Shown here piece by piece: positions 31,668 through 41,622 of a stretch of 41,622 nucleotides of DNA; position 1 is the stretch's first letter; each line of letters starts with the position of its first letter. The DNA lies in the NCBI GenBank assembly GCA_903772945.1, contig CAICTM010000951.1, forward strand, positions 1 to 41,622, read 5' to 3'. Below the pieces are notes generated by a model that had not been told where the DNA came from, did no database searches, and saw nothing but the letters and a program-made list of their open reading frames with translations. Position numbers and translations under genes: made by a program. The stretch comes from Seminavis robusta. Its lineage: Eukaryota; Bacillariophyta; Bacillariophyceae; Naviculales; Naviculaceae.

Positions 31668-32060
31668 TATTAGGTTACCGGTTACTTGCGAAAGAACCGG
31701 TAACCGGAACCGGCTATAGTAACCTTTACACTAACCTGGTAAAAAATTTCTACCAGGTTAGTAACCGACACACTAACCTAATACGATCTTGTATCCGGTT
31801 CGTGTACCGGTTAGTGTCCGGTTAGTCTATCCGGTTACTCGTCGCCGTTTCATTCCTCTCTTCCCCTCATAAATTCTCCAGGAGAAACCTGATAAGGGAA
31901 ACCTATGCCGAAATTCGAGCTCTACTAGGTTACTACACCAGGTTAGTGTACCGTACCAGTGTACCAGTTACCGGTTACTTATCCGGTTACCGGTTACTCT
32001 ATCCGGTTACTCGTCGTCACTCACCTGGTTCCTACCTTGTTTATTTCCTCTTTAGGTTGC
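31668..32060. repeat. hAT left subterminal repeat region
   Basis: Dense short copies of GGTTACCGG, AGGTTAGTG and their complements. A segment near 31738-31768 (TTTCTACCAGGTTAGTAACC) resembles 34975-34995 near the right end. In hAT elements such subterminal motifs are transposase-binding sites. Confidence 0.7.
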
Positions 32061-32075
32061 CAGTTACCAGTTACC

Positions 32076-34644
32076 ATGGCCAGTACTACTGATAAGGTTG
32101 CTACTGATAAGGTTGCTACTGATAAGGTTGCTACTGAGGAGATTGTCGAATTCATTTCAGGTGACATCCTCTCTGAAGATGGGCGGGAGGATTTTGTCCA
32201 GCTGGAGGCGCAGATGCGTAAAGGGATGGAACATGGCAACGGTGTAACCGACAATGATGTTGCCGACGGTGGTGTGGATGAAGAACAAGAACAAGAACAA
32301 GCCGTTGCCGTTGCCGTTGCCCGTGGTAATGACGACATGCAAATTGATGACCTGGATGACGAGTCTGATGGGCAAGAGGGGGATCTCCGCATTGAGTACG
32401 CCAAAGCCAAGGGTCTGTTCAAGTTGACGAAGAAGACGAATTCCCGCCGAATCAACGTGAAGAATCCTGCCGCAGTTTGGGAAGTGATGTACCTCATTGA
32501 GATTCGAAAGAAGACTGACTGGAGTGAGGTTGAAAGACTGGACCCACAAGCCAAAAAGAAACTTTGGGATGCGGAAACTGCTAAAAAGCCCTGTGTTGCA
32601 TGCCTTGTTTGTTTCAAGCTTTCAGTCGTCACCGTCAGCTAACATTTTTTGAGCTGATAGCCGCTGTCAACCAGCAAATCACAGAAACGGACCGACCACC
32701 ACAAAAAGAATTTGAAGAAGGCCGTCCCATTTGTGACTCTGCACCATGATGTTTGGGAGTCAAAGAAGAAGGATGTCCTTGGTGTTTCCATTTCTTTTTA
32801 CAATCCGGAGAGGCAAGAGCAGTTGTTGATTCCAATTGTTCTTTGTCTGTGTACTGACAAGACAGGTATTCCGACTGTCAGCACAATCAAGAAGTATCTT
32901 GTGACCTTTGTAGTGGAGGAGCGAATGCTCTACAAGGCAGTCAATGACACTAACAATACGGCTTTGATGATTGGCCGATTGCTTGTTGGTAAGAATGGAC
33001 ACTGTGCCATGCATCAGATACAGTTGGCTCTTGATCATGCGACGGGTGCTAAGATCAGGAAGAGACAAAAGAAAAATAGTTGGACAGCTTTTGACGAGTG
33101 CCAGAAGGTCAAGCGACGGTCTATTGAGTGTACCAAGTGGATTCAAAACAAAAAGTCCAAAGGACGGTGGTTGGATTACGTCAAAGCAATGCTAGATGTT
33201 GGTCGGGAGGCTCGGAAGGTCAATTGCCCAAACGCCACACGATCTGGCGGTATGATCCTACACTACGAAGAACTCGTTGAGGTCCCGCTGGAATTATGAA
33301 GCATTCTGGCATGAAGAGCCTAGGGCTTTGTCACAAACCGATGACGAGTATTGGATCGTCGCCCACATCACTCCATCCTCTACCCCACCAAAATCCTTCT
33401 AATGCAGGTTCAGTCGGACAATTTTGGTGCCATATCTTACACTGTCTACTTCATCTTCCGGACCTTTGCCATCCTGGTTACCTGCAGCAACTACTGGGTG
33501 GTGGAAACAAGAAGGCGTGAGATTGTTGACAAATCGGCAAAGTGGAGTGCTGAGGCAATGCTGCCAGTCATGAAGTTTGATGGTACCCCCATTTATCCAA
33601 AGCCCATCTTGGAGGGAACTGGTCCCAACAAGATCTGTCATGTACCCGGATCACCAACTCAAGTATCAATGAAGAAGGTGAACAAGGAAGAGTTCCATGA
33701 TTTATCCAAGAAACTCATCGGAAGGCTTACCGCGGAGTATGTTAGGTATGGCGCCAACATGAAGATGACTTCAACCAGAGTCGACTGTTGGCTTTGGGAT
33801 GCAATCCATTTACTTCCACGTATCTGTTGAACGAGTTGGTTTCCCTTGGCACCATGGTGGCTGACCCTACTGTTGGCGACCCTAAGTACAAGCCTCTGAC
33901 ATCCGATCTGAAGAAGCTCGTCAAAGATATCCTAATGAAGGAAGTACGAGAGATCTGCAGTGAGCTACTCAAGGATCCTGAAATGGTGTGCCCGGGCTAC
34001 CTTTGTGGAATACCATGACGACGACCCCACGGTCAGTGACTTCGAGAAATTGAGAAGGAAGAAACAAAGGAACGAAGAACAAGTTCAGTCCAGGCAGCTC
34101 TTGGGGATCGAGGTGGAGCGAGAGGTAGAGGCATGGTTCTCGCAAGACTTTCATCTCACTACTGCTCTCAAACTACAGAAGTCTCGTCCCGTCCCCCATG
34201 ATGTTCTTGATCGGCTCGGAACAAACAAGATCTGTTGGCTTGAAAATGTGGAGAAGATCGTCCAACACTTTGATATCATGGACTGGTGTGGAGCGGGAAG
34301 GGAAGATTACCTATCCCTTATTTATGCCGTGGCTCTGTTGCATCCTTGCCCTTCCCGACAGCAATGGATTCCAAGAACGAACCTTTAGTGCGGCGACTTG
34401 GATGGACGGAATCCTCAATGCTCTGCAAGGTGACGTCACCTTCCAAATGAAGGTTCTCGTCTACAAGAATGCCGAGTTCTTGCGGAAGTACCGCCAGTAC
34501 TTGAAGGAGGGCTATCTGGATAAGGCAAAGGAAAAGATCAAAATGCTATTGAGCAACACTACTGCGGATATGAAGTCAGATGAGATTACGAGTGACATGG
34601 AAGATATGCTTGAGGACCTGGGTTTGTTGGATGGTGACGATTAG
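32076..34644 (+). pseudogene. hAT transposase, broken by several frameshifts
   Basis: The N-terminal part runs from the ATG at 32076 with three in-frame DKVAT repeats (32091-32135), then a Glu/Asp-rich stretch and a Trp/Lys-rich segment with a C-x(2)-C pair. After changes of frame near 32600, 32700, 33300, 33400, 33800, 34000 and 34340 the protein continues. It has an RNase H-like strand with HHDVWESKKK, a CAMHQIQLALDH segment equivalent to the family's CxxH motif, and the C-terminal dimerisation region (LALPDSNGFQERTFSAATW, then a KVLVYKN end). These are the landmarks of hAT transposases, which cut and paste through a DDE active site in an RNase H fold. At least five frame changes mean it cannot be active as it stands. 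It ends at the TAG near 34644. Confidence 0.85.
32091..32135 (+). repeat. 15-bp tandem repeat, 3 copies, in transposase N terminus
   Basis: Three perfect copies of GATAAGGTTGCTACT, encoding DKVAT three times. Confidence 0.9.
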
Positions 34645-34830
34645 GCATGGCGTGGCATTGCGTGGCAATACGATGGAAGTCTCACACCTTTCATCGTCAA
34701 TGGGTATCTATCTCTTTACCTAGCAACTCAATGGCAAGGCATGGCGTGGCATTGCGTGGCAATACGATGGAAGTCTCACACCTTTCACTCGTCAAGGGTA
34801 TCTATCTCTGTTACCTAGCAACTCAATGGC
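34643..34830. repeat. Direct tandem duplication of about 95 bp after the transposase
   Basis: Two successive copies of a block beginning GGCATGGCGTGGCATTGCG and ending CTAGCAACTCAATGGCAA, with a few differences. It lies between the transposase stop and the right subterminal repeats. Confidence 0.8.
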
Positions 34831-34889
34831 AATACCTATTACCTATCTAACTAACAAACTAACAAACTAACAAACAAACTTACTATGAC

Positions 34890-35057
34890 AATACCAGGTT
34901 ACTTTATCAGGTAACCTACAGGTTACCTGATAAATACCTGACACTAACCTATACACTAACCTACTACAAAAATTCTATCAGGTTAGTAACCTATACACTA
35001 ACCCAGTGCAATTTTCTACCGGGTTAGTGTATAGGTTAGTAACCTATTCCTCAAATC
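34890..35057. repeat. hAT right subterminal repeat region
   Basis: Copies of CAGGTTACC, ACACTAACC and AGGTTAGTGTATAGG-like motifs in both orientations, mirroring the left end. Confidence 0.7.
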
Positions 35058-35077
35058 TATCAGGTTAGCGAACCCTG
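35058..35077 (-). repeat. hAT right terminal inverted repeat
   Basis: Exact reverse complement of the left repeat at 31648-31667. Confidence 0.92.
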
Positions 35078-35085
35078 ACCTCGAT
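35078..35085. repeat. hAT target-site duplication, right copy
   Basis: ACCTCGAT, identical to 31640-31647. Confidence 0.9.
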
Positions 35086-36678
35086 GACCCTTGATCCCAA
35101 AAAGACCACGTTATGTGCCAGCTCAAAAAGAATCTTACAGGATGACTTCTTTTACCGCTGACAGGTGTAAAATGTGAGCATTTTTGACGGTTATGTTTCG
35201 GGTTTCGAAAATGGGAACCCAGAAGTGGTCATTTCACGATTCCGTTGCACCATTCGGTGGTGAATGACTGGTTGACTGGTTCGCTAGAATAACAAGAAAA
35301 GATTGAATTTTATCACCATGGCAACAGTGTTGGCCAAATGGTCTCTAGCTTAACCAATACATTGTTCTGGCCTATCCGGTCAGAGGACTAGCTCCCCAAC
35401 ACACTCACAGGCACTCTCCTTGCGCGGGATAGGCCATCTCCAACCTTTGTCATTGAGCCTCAATGAAAAATCAAGCTTGGATTCCATTTTGTTGTCATTC
35501 TGCCATGCATTTCTCCATGGGAAAGGTGCTCCAGTCCTCACTCTCAGCACTCAATCTGCACTGTAGAGTCTGGTAGAGGAGTGGGTGGCTTTGGATGAAG
35601 ACTGGAGCACCCATCCCAAAGGTTCAAAGGAGAATTGTTGACTTGATGGCCACAAAATTGGGCAGATTTCATGTTTGTAATCAGTCAACAGCAGTAGTAG
35701 CGAAGCTGACGCTTGTTTCATTAGTAGTAGCAGTGTCATAGGCTCACGGACTCTCCGTGGAAGAGGAAGAAATCCTCATGGTCGCGGCGTGAAAGAGGCT
35801 CCGTGAAAGAGGCTCCGTGAAAGAGGCTCCGTGGTCCGTGGCAGCAGGAAGAAGACAGAATCGAATCGATCCATCGAACCGAAGAAACTTGTTGCCCGTG
35901 CCATTGACGTGGCGTCGCTTGTCGTTCTAGCAGTAGTTGCTTGTTGTGGTAGAGGCGTCGTCGCTCCGTGGAAGAGGAGGCGTCATGGTCGCTCCGTGGA
36001 AGAAGAGCCCATCGATTGTCGTCGCGTCGCCGTCGAACGGAAGCTTCTGTCATCGATTCGTCGAACGGCTGCCGCTACCAACCAACCAAGAGGAGCCTGT
36101 CATGGTGGTGAGTAGTAGCCTTTGTTAAGAGGAGTAGCTGCTGTAAAGAGGAGGAAGCATCATCTTGATAGAGGAAAGATAGAGGTATCATCGAAATAAT
36201 AGAAGAAGAGGTGTACTAGTACGAGTGCATGGCTTGGATCGATCCGAGTGATGTCAGTTGGCTATACGTCCCTTAAGTCTTTTCACGGAACGTTCCTGGA
36301 AGTTCCGGTTCGCATTCGAATGTCGTACCGGGAGCGGGCTTGCGTTTGTCTCGATAGTATAGATTCAGCCTGTAGAATCTTTTACAAACACAGCCAAGAA
36401 GACTCCCGCCAGCCAGGCAAGAGGTCGAGGAGATAGAAGGTGGCCGAAAAGGGACAGTAGGCAGTGATATGATTGGTGGAGGACACAGGTAAGACACAAT
36501 AGTTATTTAACACTAAGACGCATTAAAAAGGGAGGCACTGTGCTACCAATCTAGCCATTTTCTTTTCTTCCGAAACGAAAAGATAGATTCCCAAGTTAGA
36601 TTCCTTGGTTCAAGATGATGAAACGACGGTCATTGTCAATGACAAGACCATCTCGACTTTGCAGCAAAGGGCTTGAAG
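35086..36678. other. Non-coding stretch before the DDE transposase gene
   Basis: No supportable gene. Between 35750 and 36180 the sequence is rich in GAAGAGG/CCGTGGAAGAGG repeats, which create open but meaningless frames. A three-copy 14-bp repeat sits at 35789-35830. I looked for a left end of the following element near 36430-36600 and could not define one. Confidence 0.45.
35789..35830. repeat. 14-bp tandem repeat, 3 copies
   Basis: Three perfect copies of GTGAAAGAGGCTCC, inside a wider region of CTCCGTGG/GAAGAGG-like sequence. Confidence 0.9.
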
Positions 36679-39665
36679 ATGGCCGAAAGACCTCCCATGG
36701 TTAATCCATACAAGAAGAGCCGCCCTCCAGTGGCTCAAAAAGATACAATGGGCCGACAGAGTCAGCAGAGAAAATCTAATCAGAAGAGGGCCTACCACGC
36801 AGCGAACAAAAGCAAAACAACCAACAACAAGAAGAAGAAAGGCGATCAGCTTACTCTTGACGGACAGGTTGCTTTTGATGCGTTGCGTGACTGTGTTGTA
36901 TGCAAGGCATATGCAAGGAGGAAAGCTGGGTTAGCTGTTACTGTACCAAAGCGAGTTCATCACCCACTTTGCATCCGAAATACCAAAACCAGAGGCTGCG
37001 GGGATATCTCCCAACAGAAGCTGGCAGATATTCGGGAAGAAAAGAGATTGACCAAGGTCTACACAACGCCTCTTACTGCTGCTGAGAAGGGTAGCTGGAG
37101 GCATTCGACAAAGGAAGCCGGTGAGGAGTTCTTTGCTCCAAGGGCAATGCCTGACAACAACCAACAACCCAAGGAAGCCGCGCCCAAGCAAGCACCAGTG
37201 GCACCGGAGCAACAAAAAATGCCGGCTACATCTGATTTATCACCCCAGCTTTTTTGCAAAGAAGTGACACGCATGGTTGGGGATGCTGCCTTCTGTGACA
37301 AGCACAAGTCGAAAGGTGCGCCCATTGCCATGATGGCTTTTGCGACTGTGATTGTGGACAAGGTACTGCTTTGCAACAACGACTCTCTTTTCCGTAGACA
37401 CTTTCAGGGCATTACTACAATAGTTCCTGATGCAGGAGAAGCCGAGCCTTGGTACCACTCTATTGTCGGCCAAAAGCTTCTTCTTGTTGACTGGAATCGC
37501 ATTGGTATTGAAGTGCCCTGCCCTGATGCTACTTGCAACGGTTTGTTGAAGAATGAGAGAACCAATTTCTCTAAGAATAAGACACTCTTCCCCATCTTTG
37601 GACTAGATGGGTCCCCTTCCTGGTGCATGTTCATGATCATGAAGTGTCGGTGCTGCAACAGACGGTTTGATGCCAATTCGGCTGAGGTGTTGATAGCGAT
37701 CCCACCCCACGCATCGTTATTATACCCCGTGGAGTCCAAATATGCCCTGCAGCGAACTAGTCACCTTTCCAGAACAGCTACTGAGGTCTTCTCTTCCATC
37801 ATGTTGACATATGCGAATGGCGAACTATGCAGTCGCTTGATCTACAACACAATCAATCGAGACTTTCTTCAAAGGGTGTCTTCCTATTATTCGATGGTTA
37901 ACTACAAAAAGAAACAGAACCCAAGCTTTCAAGTGCGTCCTTACATCCTCAAAGATGGCCAGTTCATTCGCCACATGGTGATACCATCCGTGATATATTC
38001 GACGAAGCAGCTTCGACAAGAAGCAATCCATGGGGAATTAGTGATAAACAGAGGCACACCAGAGAAATCCAAAGCGTGACTTGTGTTGATGGTATCTTTT
38101 GTCAAGATCACACCTTTCAAGCCGTGAAGAACTACCAAAAGAGTCTTGGAGCAGTGGCTGTTTGGGATGCTGCCACCTCTACTGGTGAGATTGCCTCTGC
38201 TGTTTTGGTTCCATCCACGAAAACATTACACTTCTCGCATGCCGCCAAGCAACTCGCCACCAGAGAAAGCTTCACTCCTAAGGTCATGTACAGCGATACT
38301 TGGCCAAACAAGGATGATTATTGGGAGTCACTCTTCCCAGACATACAAGGTAGACTTGGACTGTTCCATTTTGAGAAAAGGATCATTGAGACTCTGAGGA
38401 AAAACCACATTGATCACATGGACGCAATCAATGACCTCTTGAACTGCTTGTACGTTTACTCACCGGTTGATTACGAGAATCTTCTTTGTGCTTTGCGAGA
38501 TGGATCAATTGGGAAACGGTATTCCACTGGAGACATTGCAGATCTTCGAGTATCAAAGCAATTTCGTGATCGGTATTCCAAGTTTCTTCGCAAGGAAATG
38601 AGAGAACCACAGACTATGGTTCAGCTCTTGGACGATTGGTTCTGTCGGTACAAAGTGACCTCCTCCAATAATGAAACTCGACCCGCAAAGGGAAGACTTG
38701 ATCCAGTCAGAAAGATTACCTTGTTTACCCAAGACACGAAGACAGCCGTGGAGAACTGCAAAGAAAAGGCACAACACATTAGCGACCCGCTTCCATTGGA
38801 AGAGATGTACGACGCTATCAAGCCAAGCCCCAATGCGAAACACAAACTCACCGAGTATCTTTCAAAGCGAGGGGAGTCCAAGCTTGAAGCCTTTCATGAC
38901 CGATTTGCACATTTCGCCAACTGTGGCATGAGGAGGACCCTATGCGACAACCTCAATCTTTGTGGGACGGCACGATACAACCTTGCCATCAGACACAAGC
39001 GTTCTCTTCTTACCTTGAAAGATAATGAAAGACGAGTCATTCCATCAGGCTGGGAAAAGGTTGTGCCATACTGGAATCATAGAGAGCTTGCATTCATCAA
39101 CAAGATGGCGACGGCCGCTGGTGTCATTGTGCTTCCCTTCCCCAAGATCGAATCCTTGCCAAAAGATAATGGTGAGCGATTCTTCTCCGAATATTTCACT
39201 ACGATTCGACAACAAAAATATAATGGCGACCATTGTGTTTGCCTTACATGCGATCAACAAGCGATTCTACCATCGCCAGCACTGGCAGCACCAACCGTCA
39301 ATTTGAATTCAAATCTGCTACCTATGGAAAAAGCAACTGACAATGATTCAGTTAGACGCAACAATCTAAATACGGCGACAAATACCAACCGTCAGCCACC
39401 GGTACCAGTACCAGTGCAGCAACAACCAGTAACAGTGCAACAACAACCGGTGCGCCAATGGCCGCTACCACCGCCATTAACTTACCAGATGCCCTACTTT
39501 CAGCCCATTCTACCTGCTTTCCCCACCTACTACCGACCACCAGTGAGAGGTTGTTGCGAGCGTTATAGGGGATGGTTGCTACGGCGCGTCGGAAGACCAC
39601 CACACGACCCTCATTGTCGCCACCGAAATTTTATTAATGGATACTCGCTTGGTGGGGGAGGATAA
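36679..39665 (+). pseudogene. DDE-type transposase-like gene with zinc-binding N-terminal part, one frameshift
   Basis: Two long frames form one protein of about 990 residues. The first runs from the ATG at 36679 to about 37975 in its correct frame and its stop is at 38079. It has a basic N terminus, a CVVCKAY...C cluster and a second cysteine module: PCPDATCNG, then MKCRCCNRRF about 60 residues on, then IPPHASLLYPVE, resembling the zinc module called DUF6729. Near 37970-37985 the frame must change by one base (FIRH to GDTIRDIFDEAAS). It then reads on through WGISDKQRHTREIQSV into VDGIFCQDHTF, MYSDTWPNKDDYW and LFHFEKRII, a spacing that suits an RNase H-type DDE core. The end is Pro/Gln-rich with a GRPPHDPHC Cys/His knuckle. 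No initiating ATG precedes the second part in its frame, so it depends on the first. I cannot name the superfamily and could not find inverted repeats. A domesticated gene with a sequencing error is possible. Confidence 0.7.
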
Positions 39666-40355
39666 TGGAAGGAACAGACGAGAAGAGAGTTTGGGGGTAT
39701 ACACGAATAAAATAATTTGAATCAGTGCTGACACTTTTGCGACTTTTCTAGGTAGAGGTGCGGTGTTAAGACTCGAAGATTTAATGAAACTCCCCACTTT
39801 CTTGCCAAATCCCCTCGTTTCCATATGTAAGTTGGGTCATGCAAAAAGAGAATGGTGACGTAAGTGTCATTCGTTCCAGTCCCTGTTCGGGAATCTAGAA
39901 TCTTGCCTCCAACCTCCTCTCTCTTCTCCTCCCCTCCGCCCCCCTCCGGGGTGCCGAACCCCCCCTAAATGTTATAGAAGGCTCCGCCCAAGCGAAAGGC
40001 TCGTTAGTTGTATGATGTGTTTCCCTGCCTGGCGCTCCCAAAGGACTTTGAACCAAACCATGGTCTCCCCTCTGCAGTTTGACCGAATTCACATCTGTGC
40101 CAGCCCCCACCATTGGTGCGATCCAGCATTGGTGCGATCTAGTGGCAGAATTTGTGAAAACAGCGCCAAAAGAATGATTCAATCCACAAGCAAACGTCGC
40201 ATTGTCTCTGATGGTTCGTTCTGCCTCAGCAAACTCTTCTGTGTTCGCATTGATTGTCTGTCTAGTCAGCTCGGCCAACTACTGTAGGGCGTGACTTCAT
40301 TTCATTCTAGTTCTTTTTAGCCTTCTATTCTACATGTATATCAAACGATCACAAG
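39666..40355. other. Intergenic, no gene seen
   Basis: 3' sequence of the transposase-like gene and 3' region of the YbjN-like gene. A C-rich block lies at about 39925-39970 and an imperfect duplicate of ATTGGTGCGATC at 40112-40140. If the transposase gene belongs to an element, its right end should be here, but I could not see it. Confidence 0.45.
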
Positions 40356-41183
40356 CTACTGTGCCTGGGCGATTCGCCCACCGCTCATGCATTCATCATG
40401 GGCGTCCTTGGGATCCTTGTCGCCGTAAACCACACCCATGAGTCCAGGGAAGAACTGGTCAATCATCCTGACACAGAGAGCCACCGTGTGCACAACCATT
40501 TCCGTGGAGAGCTCAGCTCCCAACAAGTGGTTGGAACTCTTGAAGCGGACTTCCCCATCGCTCATATCCATTTCAAAGTTTCCGATTGATAGCCCGTAAT
40601 TGACCCAAGTCAAAAAGAGAGCCGCTTGGGTTCGCTTCTCTTCAGGGACGGTGGCGGGAGTCTTGATGTAAAAGAGGAATTTCTTGTCCGCTTCCTCGGT
40701 CGCAACGATGACTCGGCTCGATCCGACTTTGCAGTTCATTGTAAACACAATGATTCGGCCTGGTTCTTGGACGTCATATCTGAGTCCGAGCTCATTGAGA
40801 CCGGCTATGGTGGTTTGGTACATTGGTCCTTCCCCACTGGCGGAAACGAGTTGCTGCAGCAACCCACCCAAGCCAGCCCCCGAAGACGAAGATGCCTCGC
40901 CAGTGGCCTCTTGGGCAGCATGGGGTCTCCCTTCGGAGACCATTTCTTCTGTGGACACTTCCGCGTCGACGGCCTCTTCCTCCGCAACAGAGTCGGTCTG
41001 GGAGTGCTGGGTGGCCTCGGTAGCATCGTCGGCCATCTTTTCGGCCACGGCGGATTCAGCCATCAAGATCCCGAAGGTGGGTGGTGGGGCTTCCATGATG
41101 TCGTCAGTTTGTAAGCTGTTTCCGTTTTCAGTTTTGGTTTCCAACTCTGCGCTTGCGCTTTTGTGAGATGCCTTGACAAACAT
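40356..41183 (-). CDS. YbjN-like domain protein
   Basis: A 275-residue protein from the first in-frame ATG at 41183; the frame is open up to about 41321 without an ATG. The first ~115 residues are acidic, Ala/Ser/Glu-rich and probably disordered, ending in GLGGLLQQLV. Residues of about 122-264 match the YbjN / bacterial sensory-transduction-regulator fold: a helix, a strand pair (RIIVFTMNCK), FLFYIKTPATVPEEKR, WVNYGLSIGNFEMDMSDGEV and a last helix before FFPGLMGVVYGD. The VPEEKR and NYGL-x-GNFE blocks are characteristic. The molecular role of the family is not well defined: a fold related to secretion chaperones in bacteria, and plastid-linked members in photosynthetic organisms. A separate signal-peptide-like start lies just upstream in another frame (see 41275-41328), so the true N terminus is uncertain. 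Confidence 0.78.
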   Translation of the reverse strand: MFVKASHKSASAELETKTENGNSLQTDDIMEAPPPTFGILMAESAVAEKMADDATEATQHSQTDSVAEEEAVDAEVSTEEMVSEGRPHAAQEATGEASSSSGAGLGGLLQQLVSASGEGPMYQTTIAGLNELGLRYDVQEPGRIIVFTMNCKVGSSRVIVATEEADKKFLFYIKTPATVPEEKRTQAALFLTWVNYGLSIGNFEMDMSDGEVRFKSSNHLLGAELSTEMVVHTVALCVRMIDQFFPGLMGVVYGDKDPKDAHDECMSGGRIAQAQ

Positions 41184-41274
41184 GCCTGGCTTCAAAAGGA
41201 AAAGGCACGGCTGGTAGCACGGCTGGTCTATCGTGAAAAGACGTGACGACAGGACAGCTTCGCACAGCAGGCTA

Positions 41275-41328
41275 GCAGGTGGTATCCAGTAGAAGCAGGA
41301 AGAGGAACATGACACAGACACGTTTCAT
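41275..41328 (-). other. Out-of-frame signal-peptide-like start upstream of the YbjN-like gene
   Basis: From the ATG at 41328 the sequence reads MKRVCVMFLFLLLLDTTC and then stops at a TAG. This is a textbook signal peptide core, in a different frame from the YbjN-like protein, whose frame overlaps it. It could be a lost or unspliced N terminus, or chance. I found no intron that joins the two. Confidence 0.4.
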
Positions 41329-41622
41329 CAGACGTAATTATGGGGTTAGGGTTACACTGCGTTCTGGGAGGTCAGCCTCGGGTCAGTGCCATGCCGCAAT
41401 AGCCATCAACTTGAAGGCACTGAATCCTGGATGATCATTGAGGGTATCCATTTAGAAGGCTGTTTGAGAGCGTCTCCTGCCTGTTTGCAAGGTTGGTTTG
41501 CATGAACATGAAAAGTCCTGCCTATTATTATACAAGTAAATTGAAAGAAAGCTTGTAATTTGTCCAACGACGAATGCCTTGGCCCCTCCGCATTGTCTAT
41601 GATAGCTCCCACAAGATTGTCA
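41329..41622. other. Right-edge sequence, no gene seen
   Basis: Probable promoter side of the YbjN-like gene. No coding sequence is supported; the minus frame at 41406-41612 has no recognisable feature. Confidence 0.4.

Larger units (their letters stand above)
31648..35077 (+). mobile_element. hAT-superfamily DNA transposon, complete ends, decayed transposase
   Basis: A 3430-bp element bounded by perfect 20-bp terminal inverted repeats starting CAGGGTTCGC, inside an 8-bp duplication ACCTCGAT. Eight-base target duplications and CA-starting ends are typical of hAT elements. The interior holds a frameshifted hAT transposase. Both ends carry many short subterminal copies of AGGTTAGTG/TAACC-like sequence in both orientations. 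Confidence 0.92.

Noticed and set aside
32021..32632. 203-codon minus-strand frame
   Set aside because: Antisense of the hAT transposase N-terminal repeats and acidic stretch.
36430..36600. Left terminal inverted repeat for the DDE transposase gene
   Set aside because: Only short matches (such as TTAATG near both ends) to the region after 39700; not enough to call ends.

Overview
The window looks like nuclear DNA of a diatom, probably a pennate one. The genes are compact and sit on both strands. The introns I can place with confidence are GT-AG and 77 to 105 nt long. One gene encodes a membrane receptor with a class III cyclase fused to a cyclic-nucleotide phosphodiesterase, an architecture known from diatoms. 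The intergenic DNA is rich in short palindromes such as GGTACC and CTAGCTAG. The species call is inference, because no rRNA or organelle marker is present.

Layout: 0.65-2.0 kb (-) multi-pass membrane protein of unknown family; 2.6-3.9 kb (-) type II membrane fucosyltransferase-like protein (GT23/FUT8-like); 4.3-4.9 kb (+) small protein, possibly spliced to a signal-peptide exon; 5.1-8.7 kb (-) 1184-residue low-complexity, probably nuclear protein; 9.25-10.2 kb (-) decayed fusion of a C2 domain with a LURP-one/Tubby-like domain; 12.8-14.5 kb (+) two-exon flavin monooxygenase; 14.6-17.0 kb (-) secreted or membrane protein of unknown family whose 3' end is tandemly duplicated; 19.5-20.0 kb (+) small secreted protein; 21.0-26.2 kb (-) 20-exon receptor cyclase/phosphodiesterase; 30.5-30.9 kb (+) second small secreted protein, paralogous to the first; 31.6-35.1 kb complete but decayed hAT transposon with 20-bp inverted repeats and an 8-bp target duplication; 36.7-39.7 kb (+) DDE-type transposase-like gene with one frameshift; 40.4-41.3 kb (-) YbjN-like protein.

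The most interesting region is 19.4-31 kb. A receptor that should both make and degrade a cyclic nucleotide (predicted cGMP) lies between two divergent members of a small secreted protein family. The two proteins share a core of about 32 residues (pattern ED-x-IVMQ-x-EMAWG, then EM-x-RY-x-T-x-RG-x-WP-x-RSS) and a C terminus of the form YW-x(2)-LV-x-MF. I do not recognise this family. Whether the secreted proteins have anything to do with the receptor is speculation from proximity. The receptor model was assembled exon by exon: all 20 exons join in frame and give 1193 residues with the metal-binding residues of both catalytic domains present.

The rest is a mosaic of ordinary genes and mobile or decayed DNA. 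Several open reading frames that look long are only antisense shadows of low-complexity coding sequence.
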